A DNA stretch of 64,000 bases from Tribonema minus (lineage: Eukaryota; Sar; Xanthophyceae; Tribonematales; Tribonemataceae): NCBI GenBank assembly GCA_017506865.1, contig JAFCMP010000148.1, positions 100,377-164,376 on the forward strand, read 5' to 3'. Within the stretch, counting starts at the first letter, position 1. Each line of letters starts with the position of its first letter. A program made the translations under genes and the position numbers. Below the pieces are notes generated by a model. That model was not told the origin of the DNA and did not search any database. It saw only the letters and a program-made list of their open reading frames with translations. Shown one piece after another: positions 56,080-64,000 of the stretch.

Positions 56080-56300
56080 AAGCTTCGTCAGACTGACTGG
56101 CAGATCAGGCTTCGTCCACTATCTAAGCCGTGGCAGGCGGAACTTCCTAGGCTTCGTCAGGTCGACGTTTGTTGCAGAAGGCTTCGGTCAACAGCGCGCA
56201 TGGCAACAAGGCTTCGTCAGGATAATACAGCATGGCAGGCTTCGTCCGGCTTCGTCAGGACAACAGCGCAGCAGAAGAAGGCTTCGTCCAGCCTAGGACC
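56080..56300. repeat. Minisatellite of GGCTTCGTC(A/C)
   Basis: At least nine copies of AGGCTTCGTCAG or CTTCGTCC, irregularly spaced by 15-45 bases. Confidence 0.75.
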
Positions 56301-56959
56301 CCGCAGCGGCGCACACGAACGAGTGTGACGCTGCTGCCATTCACGTATATATAATCGCCGGTATTTCATGTCACATCATGAATCAATCGCTGCTCGACGA
56401 GCAAGCAAGAGACTGTGCAGAGGAGAGGATGATCATGAGACAGAAGCAAAGTGGTGAGGCTAGCTCAAAGAGTAGGCGTGCGCAGCAAGAGCAAGGAGCA
56501 GCCGTGCGGTACAGCTCGCGGAGGGCAAGTCTGGTGGCAACACAGTGGAGCTGCCTGTCAGTGAGCGAGACAAGGCACCCTAACGCAGCACGCGATGACT
56601 GTTGCTGAGTGAGGTGCAGCAACAGTCCTTGCTTCACGGTTATGCTGAGCCACGTGTGGCACCAAGTGCTGGCGCTGACTAGTATTACGGCGAATAAACC
56701 GCATGGTATGGCGGGGAAGCAGCAACTTGGTGTGGCTTGTGAGCTGAGCATGGTAAGGCTCAGCTACACGTGTCTGCCAGCATAAGCCCAGTGCAGCTGT
56801 TGAGGAAGCTGATCCCATGGCGTGGGCTGCCTTGACAGACGGAGCGTGTCGTGTTGGGTTCCGGCATGGGCTGCTGCAGGCAAGTCCAAGTTAAGCTACT
56901 CGACGAGCAGGAGGAGCACGGCACTGGTGATTAAGGTGACATGCAGGTATGCAGCAAAT

Positions 56960-57560
56960 TGTGGTCGGTTGATTTGGCGACCCGTCAGCGATGAACCTCC
57001 ATAGGTGGTGCTTGCCAACTGTTCGCAAAGGCAATTGGCCTGGCTGGCTGAAGCTGGAGCCTCAATTCAACATAGAAGCCTGAGGCTTGCAGAGCTGCAT
57101 GCTGTCAAACAGGGCAGTGAGCACGCAGAAGATTGCGATCGATAGACTTGGCGACCCATCAGTCATGAATTTTCATGGCTGGTACTTGCCAACTGTTTGC
57201 AACGACTGGCCTGGGCTGGCTGCAGCTGAAGACATGTGCAATATGCGAGGCTTGCAGAGCTGCCAGTGCATGCTGTCACACTGGGCCGTGTATGCAGTGA
57301 GCACGCATCAGGTTGCGGTCGGTTGAATTCGCGACTCATGAGCATTGAACTGCCATGGCCGGTCCTTGCTACCTGATTCGATGGGGACTGCCTTGGGCTG
57401 ACTGCAGCTGAAGACATATGCAACATGCGAGGCTTGCGGAGGTGCCTGTGCATGCTGTCACACTGGGCCATGCATGCAGTGAGCACGCAGCAATTGTGCT
57501 CGGTTGACTTGGCGCATCGTGAGCATTGGACTGCCATCTGGCAGCAGGTGCCATGGTAAT
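56960..57560. repeat. Tandem repeat, unit about 180 bp, 3-4 copies
   Basis: TTGGCGACCC-type anchors occur at about 56,972, 57,148, 57,329 and 57,509. GCTTGCCAACTGTT, GCATGCTGTCA and GTGAGCACGCA recur in register. Copies are diverged and encode no consistent open frame. Confidence 0.85.
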
Positions 57561-59155
57561 GCATTCTTCATGGGGCAAGGTGATACCAACAACGCACTGG
57601 TGTCAACAGCATCATGTGGTATGAGAGCAGCTGAGGCGCAGACCAAGCCGGCATAGCAGGACATCATAGCACACTTCTGATACTGCCATGAATCCTGCGT
57701 GAAGTAGTTGCAATCCTCTGGACAGTGTATGCGTTTGAAGCCACATAATGTGGTACCAACAACCATGACATACAATGTTACATTATGTGCTGAACTCCTG
57801 CTTTGCCCTGCTTGCCAACATACACATCTGCAGTGTGCAATGAAGCAGCGTCGGGTGTGGTTATGCCTTTGATAACCCCAGGCGGTGGAGCAGTCATCAC
57901 AGAACTCACAGTGGAGTCGCGCAGCCCTTTAAACGCACGAAAAATGGCTGCTTACCTGCAGCTCAGCGTGGCTGAAATTTGCGCTAAAAGTCTCTCAAGT
58001 TCAGAGGAGAGTTATGCTCCCGTATTGTTTTGCAACCAGCTTTTGAGCATTTGTTTACAAGCTATCACTTCTTTCATTGCACACGTTGTCACATGTGCCG
58101 CCTCCTGTGCCCCCTGCTTTCTCAGAGTCCGCTGCTGTGCACTGACAACAATGTGCCTGTCTGCATGACCAGCTTTCCAACATGTTTGCAATACAACAGC
58201 CCTGTCATCAAATTTCCACAGCTTGTGAGCAAACACAATGCTCCTGTTGCTTTTTGTAGCACCATGGTGCACTCTATCTGCACTTTCCCCCAGCCCGCAG
58301 GGCTATTATAGTCTAAGAGAAGGGGGAGCTGTTTTGGGTGGGAATGGGATGCGCTTAGGCGCGCACCCTGTGTGTGCTGGGTGCCATTCGCTAACAGTAT
58401 GGTCTATACTGCACATACTCTGCAAGATACAGCGTTTTTTCGCCCCGCAAGGCGAAGATCAACAACAGTACACACCCCACCTTTGTACTGGAGGCGAACA
58501 TGACTCCGCCATACAGAGTGTGCATCCAGTGGTGGACGTACCGCCTTTGCTACAGATGCCAGTACTACTGCAGTAATAAAATGGGTGTTTCATTTCATAA
58601 CTGTTTCAGTCTGTGGGATGCGGCTGCGTAGACGGGGTGGCCATACAAGAATAACTTCCATTGGGGTGGCACGGTACGGCACGGCATCTAGTCCTGAAGG
58701 AAGATACACGAGCAATGGCTCATAGCTTAGCGTTCCAATCAACAACCTGTGATGGTGAGGCTAGGCGACTACGCTAGGCGATGGTGTGGCAGGCCGCACG
58801 GGTCTCTTAACTTAAAAGCTCTCTCCACGCAGTGAGGGCCTGTGCGGCTTATGAAAATCAACACACGCCTCACACACACCTCGATCAAATTATTGACGAT
58901 GACCGTTCGGCACGACAGACCTGCTCCTTAAAGGCAAGCGTGCTGTGTGTACAGCTCGAGAGGCGAGTGCAGCTGTGGTCTTCGCCGTGGTGGTCATACT
59001 ATCATAGGCCTCGTCGTCTGTCTCAGAGGACTGGACTGCCACTGTGTCATCCTGCGCGCGCGGGTCCACTGTGGCTCGGAGCCAGCTACAATCAATGCCA
59101 CACGGCGCCTGCGAGCATCATCAGCCGTGGCAACAGGGGGCATAGTGGCAGCCGG

Positions 59156-62100
59156 ATGAGGAGCGGTGGAGCGGTAGCGCGGTCCGCTATGGGTGCGCAG
59201 CAGCAGAAGGGCCCCGTCAAGAGCAGCAGGCAACGAGGGAGCAGGACAGCTTGCGACAGGTGCGAACCATCCGATGCTGGACCTGCGTGATTCAACACTT
59301 TCGATCTCAAACCATGCCTTGGAAAGTGCGGAGAGCGAAAGCGACAGCAGTCCATGGAACTATCTTGGTGTGCCGGTGTGCTGCCGGTCTTGAAGCTCTC
59401 GTCTCAGCTTTCTGCAATGCCGGCAATACTTCGATTTTGAAATTGAACCCCAGTCGTGATTGATGCTTGATGCATTGCAGGAGCTGATGCACACCATCAG
59501 AACGGCTCAGTTCGATGTGTACGATGAACGCCGCCAGCGCTTCTTAGCCTGGCGCAGAAGCTTCCGCTGTACTAGCTCTCAAAAGCGTAGTCTCTCAGCT
59601 GTGCTGCGATTCACGCCAAATAGCTCTCTCGCCCAGTAGCGGCATGGCCACCTGAGTTTATGTCGATCTTGACTGACCTCTACTGGCAGGACAGCAGCAG
59701 CAGCAGATCACACCTCAGTGTATGATGAATCCACTGCCTAATCAAGATGCTTATCAAAGCTGGCCAGAATTACTTCGCCAACATGTGATGTCCTCAACTA
59801 CGTAAACTTGATCTGCAAATAATGATCGCCCTGTTGGCCTTTGTGACCTCTTTTTTTGTTCATGATTAACCCTGGGCACAACTGCTTCAAGACGTGTCAT
59901 CTGATCTGATGACTGATGACGCTGAGGCCAACAACACCTTACAAGGGTGTTAGCAATTGCACGTAGTAATAGCCTGCAAGTCATATCAAAGCAGAGTGGT
60001 CGGCAGGCTCTGACGCTGGCTGACGCTTTGCGGCGCATAAGCCCTTGCAGCCCCAAACGCCCCCTCAGTGATCGTGCGACGCCGCTCAACTGCAGCTTGC
60101 GTCCTTTTGGCACTTGAAGTTTCACCTGCTGAATACCTACCTACCTTCATGCTTGAGCACGACTCGCTCGACGGCAAGTCGAAGCTTGGCCGAGCTCCGG
60201 CAGCTGCAGCATACCTGCCCTCCTTGCCTGCTCCCTTGACGGCGCGTCAGAGAGCGCGGCCGATGCAGTTGGCCTAACCCCGAAGGAGGGACAGACCCGA
60301 GTGCAGAAGAGGCGCTGACGGTGGCGGCTCGATGTGCGTCTGTGCTGCGGCGCACTAGAAGGAAGTTGAGCTTCAAGGCAGTGGGCGTGATGGCATTTTA
60401 GTAGCAGGAAGGCTATGGTCACCTCTGCGCGTCGGCGCAATACTGGTCACAGAACACCGCAAAGCACGTGCGGCCGCTCGCCCCAGCGCTGCGCTAAGGG
60501 TTAGGGCTAGGGTTACGGGTAGGGTCAGAATTAGGTTGCTGCGTGCACTGAGCGAACGGTCCACTCATGAGGTGTGCGTGCGTCGCGCATGCGACGGTGG
60601 CGCGCGGAAGCAACGGTCTCCATCAACTTCAACTTCATACCCCCTCGCATCTGGCACAGAAGTCTGTAGCACCCACGCAGCAATTGGGGAGCACATTCTG
60701 CTACTGCGCCCGAGACGCAATGTGTCAGCAGCAAGTCACTAAAGCTGATGCATTGTGAACGGCCATTGAGAGCTGAATTTGCAATCTAGGCGCAGATGCC
60801 AGATTGGCACGTCTCCATGCTGTTGGCGCGCTGCGGCATGTGAAGTGCGCCATCCACAGCGCAGTGGCGCACGCCAGCAGCAATCTGGCATGCACTCTGT
60901 CACTGCTAACGTATCCGTCGCTGCGACAGCGAACCCTGCAGGACAACTGCTCAGGACGGCCGCTGTCGCACACTTGAAGGTGCAGCTTGAGCCCGCCCCC
61001 CCCTTCCCTCATCTGTGGCAGTGCTCATTGATGGGTGCGCGGTCATGCTGTCAGAGCCCAACGCCATATTGACGACTGACAAAGGGGCAGGCAGTCCTAC
61101 CGAGCGGTATGTATGCTACGGCCACAGGCCGCTCGTGTACGGGTTTTCTTCCACCGCAACTTCACTCCGCTCTCAGCCCCCGCGGTAACCTCAAAATGCA
61201 CCTCACTGTTAAACTCCCTAACCCTAACCCTATTCCTACGGTGTATGCGCATCTCGTGCCGCCGCTGCGCGCTCCCCTTCCCCCCCCCGCTGCCACCAGC
61301 ACTTGTGTTAATCAGCGCACAATTAGTGTTGTGTCTGCGCCTGAACCACCACCGCTGCATCGTCACTGTCGTATCATACCCGTGCCTAATGCCGCCTCTG
61401 CCGCTCTCCCCGCAGCTGCGCGTGATGATCGGAGCACAACAAGTGTTGTATGTGCGCCTGAACTGCCGCCGTTGCGTCGGTTACTGTCATGTCATTTCTG
61501 TCGTGTCATTACAGTCATGTCAGATTCATGCCTCACGCCACCTTTCCCGCACGCCCCCCCTGCCCCCCCGCCCGCTGCGCGGTGCACAACGATGTTGCGT
61601 TCGCGCCTGAATCATCACCCCAACGAGTCGTAATGGGTGGCGTAGTTGCTGTCGTGTCATATCCATGCCTGACGCCGCCTTTGCCGCACGCCCTCCCCCT
61701 TCCCCCGGCGCTGCACGCGCGTTCGCAGGTGCGCAACAAGTGGTGTGCCTGCGCCTGAATCACCACTGTTGCGTCGTTTATTGTCGTTACTGTCGTATCA
61801 AATCCATGCCTCATGCCGCTTCTGCTGCACGCCCCGCCTCCCCCCTGCGCTGCCACCAGCGCCGTGTTGGTCAGCGCACATTAAGTGTTGTACCTGCGCC
61901 TCAGCCACCATTGTTGCGTCGTTACTGTCGTGTTTGCCTCACGCCGCCTTTGTCGCACCCCCCCCCCCTCCCTTCACGCCCCTGCTGCGATGCGCGCGTG
62001 GCACACAACAGGTGTTGTGCCTGCGCCTGAATCACCACAGTTGCGTCACTTACTGTCGTGTCGTTCTGTCGTGTCATTACTGTCGTGTCAAATCCATGCC

Positions 62101-63624
62101 TCACGCCACCTCTGCCGCCCCCCCCCCCCCCCCCCCCCCCGCGCTGCACGCGCGCGCCGCAGTTGCGCGACGCGCAAGCGCCGCTGCGATGGCGACGGCA
62201 CCAACGCCTGCAGCCTGTGCGCGCGGCGCCGCCGGCCGTGCGTCTACAGCAAGGTGAGTGCGGCGCGCCCACGGTCGCCGCGAGTGTGTTTTTTCGCAGG
62301 CGCGCACTCACAATCGGTGACATTGCTCAATAGGGCGCACCATCCTGTGCGCGCCCCGCCGTCGCCGCCCGTGCGTCTACAGCAAGGTGAGCGCGGCGTG
62401 CCCGCAGTCGCCGCGGGCGCCTCAGGGTACGTGTACTGCCTCGTTTGGTGCACTCCAAACGCTTTTCCAGCAGTGCAGGTCATTTCCTGCGCTTGTGAGC
62501 ACTTTTGTAGTCCAACTTCTCGTGCTATAGCTCACGTCAGTCCCGTCGGCGCGTTGTGACGTGGGCCTCCACATTATGCAGTGTGACGCTGTACTTCGAG
62601 GCGTGCACTCACAATCGGTGGCATTGCTCAGTAGGGCGCACTACCATGTGCGCGCAGCGCCGCCGCTCGTGCGTCTACAGCAAGGTGAGAGCGCCGCGAG
62701 TGTGGTTGTTTGGAGGCGCGCACTCACAATCAGCGGCATTGCTCAGTCAGGCGTGCGGCATGATGAGGGTCAGAGTTAGGATGAGGGCTGCTGGGGCTAC
62801 GGTCAGGGTAGGGTTTAGGGTTAAGTATGTCGTGAATCAGTCCAAACGCCGCAGTCATTTCGGCTTTGCTCCCGATGGCTGACGTCGCGTATGCTCGGTG
62901 TCGATGCGCCCGCCAGTCGCGCAGCTATGCCCCCCCGCTGCGCGCGCACGGCGCAAGGGGAGACGGTGCACAAACGTCATCCACTGCCGCCAGCCGCGGA
63001 CCTGCTGCTGAGCATCAGCGTGCTGTGCGCCAACGCGCGCAACTCGCGAAGATGGCTACAGTAACGGCTATGCCCCCCTTGTCAGTCTGCAACTGCGCAC
63101 TACACTACCAGTCGCTCCGCAGCGCAACACGCCGCGAAACGTACGCAGTCGCGCCATCATCAGGGCGCCGTGCAAGCTCGCCTCGCCCGCCATTCGACCA
63201 CGCCAGCCGCGCCCGCCGCGCATCCTAACAATGCTCACCCCCCCTCCTCCCTCACGCTGCGCAGAGACCGTATGCAAAAACGGCTGCGGCGGCGGCGGCG
63301 GCGGCGGCAGCTGCTGCAGCGCCACTGTCCGCAGCAAGTTCAACAGTGACCTCCGCCGCATCTTCAACAACATCGTCGCCGCCCATGACGCCGCCGGCGG
63401 GCTCGCCGCATTCGCCGCCGCCTGAGGAGCCGCCGCAGCAGCAGCAGCAGCCGCGGCGGCAGCTGCGGCGGCGGCGCGCGAGCGGCGGCGCAACGGCGGC
63501 GGAGGCGCCGGCGGCAGCGGCGCAGATCGTGGCGCGCCTGCCGCGCGGCCACATCTCCCGCTCCCCCGCGACAGGTTCGTCACTGTGCGGCTGCCTGCAG
63601 CAGCAGGAACGCAGTACACGCTGA
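59156..63624 (+). CDS. Zn2Cys6 zinc-cluster (fungal GAL4-type) protein, 5' part
   Basis: A putative DNA-binding transcription regulator. Exons 59156-59259, 62163-62253 and 63265 onward join in agreeing phases. The first exon ends in the first cysteine region (SRTACD) and the second supplies the rest, giving CDSCATRKRRC, then DGDGTNACSLCARRRRPC. This fits C-x2-C-x6-C-x7-C-x2-C-x6-C, the binuclear zinc cluster, followed by VYSKRPYAKT. Downstream is a poly-Ala, Ser/Thr/Pro-rich and poly-Gln stretch. The frame reaches a stop at 63,622-63,624. A weak donor (GTTCGT) after 63,574 could instead continue the gene beyond the window, which would fit the usual size of such regulators. The ATG at 59,156 is the nearest plausible start. 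Introns 1 (2.9 kb) and 2 (1.0 kb) are rich in exon-edge copies. The split cluster was joined by eye, and the middle intron is long, so transcript support would be decisive. Confidence 0.8.
61280..62700. repeat. Exon-edge copies on both sides of the Zn2Cys6 exon
   Basis: Upstream of exon 62,163-62,253, about six units of 110-180 bp repeat CATGCCTCACGCCGCC, GCGCTGCACGCGCG..CGCAG and GTGCGCCTGAATCACCAC. Downstream, two donor-side copies (62,348-62,400 and 62,645-62,690) repeat CCGTGCGTCTACAGCAAGGT plus GAG. Decoy splice sites remain intact in most. Confidence 0.88.
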
Positions 63625-64000
63625 TGTGCGAGCCGCGTCGTGCCGCCGAGTGCCGCCACATGGCGCGGCGGCAGCAGCTGCCCGCCGCTGCCGCTGCTGC
63701 TGCTGCGCCTGCGCGTCCGCCGGCTGCGCAAGCGGCAGATGGCGGCTGCGGCAGCGGCAGCCTGCGCGCGGGGCCAGCGGCCAGGACGGAGCGCGCATTG
63801 CGCATCTGCTGCCGTCACGCCTGCCCGCACGCATCGTTGCTGGTCCGATGCGGCGGCACCGCGAGCGCATGTGGCAGGTTTCCGCAGCGCGCCTGCGCGG
63901 CTAGTGCGGCGGCGGCGCTCTCGACAGCGCTGCTCCGGAAGCGGGAATCCGAGGCCCGCACGCGCGCTGCTGCTGTGCGACCAACGGCGCTGCAAGTGCG

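Larger units (their letters stand above)
53786..59155. other. Repeat-rich region between EDR2_C and Zn2Cys6 genes
   Basis: Apart from two candidate exons (54,220-54,581) no gene could be supported. The GC content falls between about 55,400 and 58,600. Tandem repeats are listed separately. A 121-codon open frame at 57,803-58,168 has no recognisable feature. Confidence 0.5.

Noticed and set aside
57803..58168. 121-codon plus-strand open frame
   Set aside because: It has no recognisable domain, splice context or repeat of known type. It is kept only as a remark in the region description.
59481..59642. Possible terminal exon encoding ELMHTIRTAQFDVYDERRQR
   Set aside because: It has a good CAG acceptor and a stop, but no upstream exon joins it convincingly and it sits inside the long intron of the Zn2Cys6 gene. 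An alternative transcript cannot be excluded.

Overview
This is a GC-rich, intron-rich nuclear window from a eukaryote. I found no prokaryotic operons or ribosome binding sites. Eight protein genes can be assembled exon by exon from GT-AG (once GC-AG) junctions whose phases agree. TTAGGG/CCCTAA telomere-type repeats are scattered through the introns. One secretory leader ends in a Gly-Phe junction that resembles the ASAF-type junction of secondary-plastid algae, and a Zn2Cys6 regulator sits at the right edge. Together these suggest a microalga with a secondary plastid (haptophyte- or stramenopile-like), but the sequence does not prove the lineage. Layout, left to right: (1) a complete 14-exon kinesin-3-like motor gene on the minus strand (78-13,676); (2) divergent from it, a five-exon two-KH-domain RNA-binding protein with poly-Gln and poly-Gly tracts on the plus strand (14,600-22,077); (3) a three-exon calponin/transgelin-like actin-binding protein on the minus strand (24,622-26,804); (4) a 4.6 kb gene-poor stretch with a dispersed repeat family and a large near-perfect inverted repeat (about 28,300-30,700); (5) single-exon eIF3 subunit K on the plus strand (31,457-32,131); (6) a small protein with a secretory leader on the minus strand (33,945-36,271); (7) only 175 bp away and divergent, a 13-exon Mx-type dynamin GTPase that ends in a PDZ domain on the plus strand (36,447-49,262); (8) an EDR2_C (DUF1336) domain protein on the minus strand (50,797 to at least 53,785); (9) a repeat-rich stretch (about 54,600-57,600); (10) a Zn2Cys6 zinc-cluster protein on the plus strand (59,156 to at least 63,574). 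The encoded functions (motor, actin binding, membrane GTPase, lipid-binding-type domain, RNA binding, translation initiation, transcription) are unrelated housekeeping and cell-biology roles, not one pathway. The most striking property is structural and runs through almost every multi-exon gene. Introns are built of degenerate tandem copies of the neighbouring exon edge. The upstream intron carries copies of the exon's 5' edge with its 3' splice site; the downstream intron carries copies of the exon's 3' edge with its 5' splice site. More than fifty such copies were counted by eye. Many introns also have AG|G(T/C) at both borders, the signature expected if introns arise or grow by tandem genomic duplication across a splice junction. 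Other recurrent intron features are long sense-strand poly-C runs before 3' splice sites, CCCTAA arrays (one overlapping a 5' splice site) and a dispersed TTGAAGT/ACTTCAA motif.
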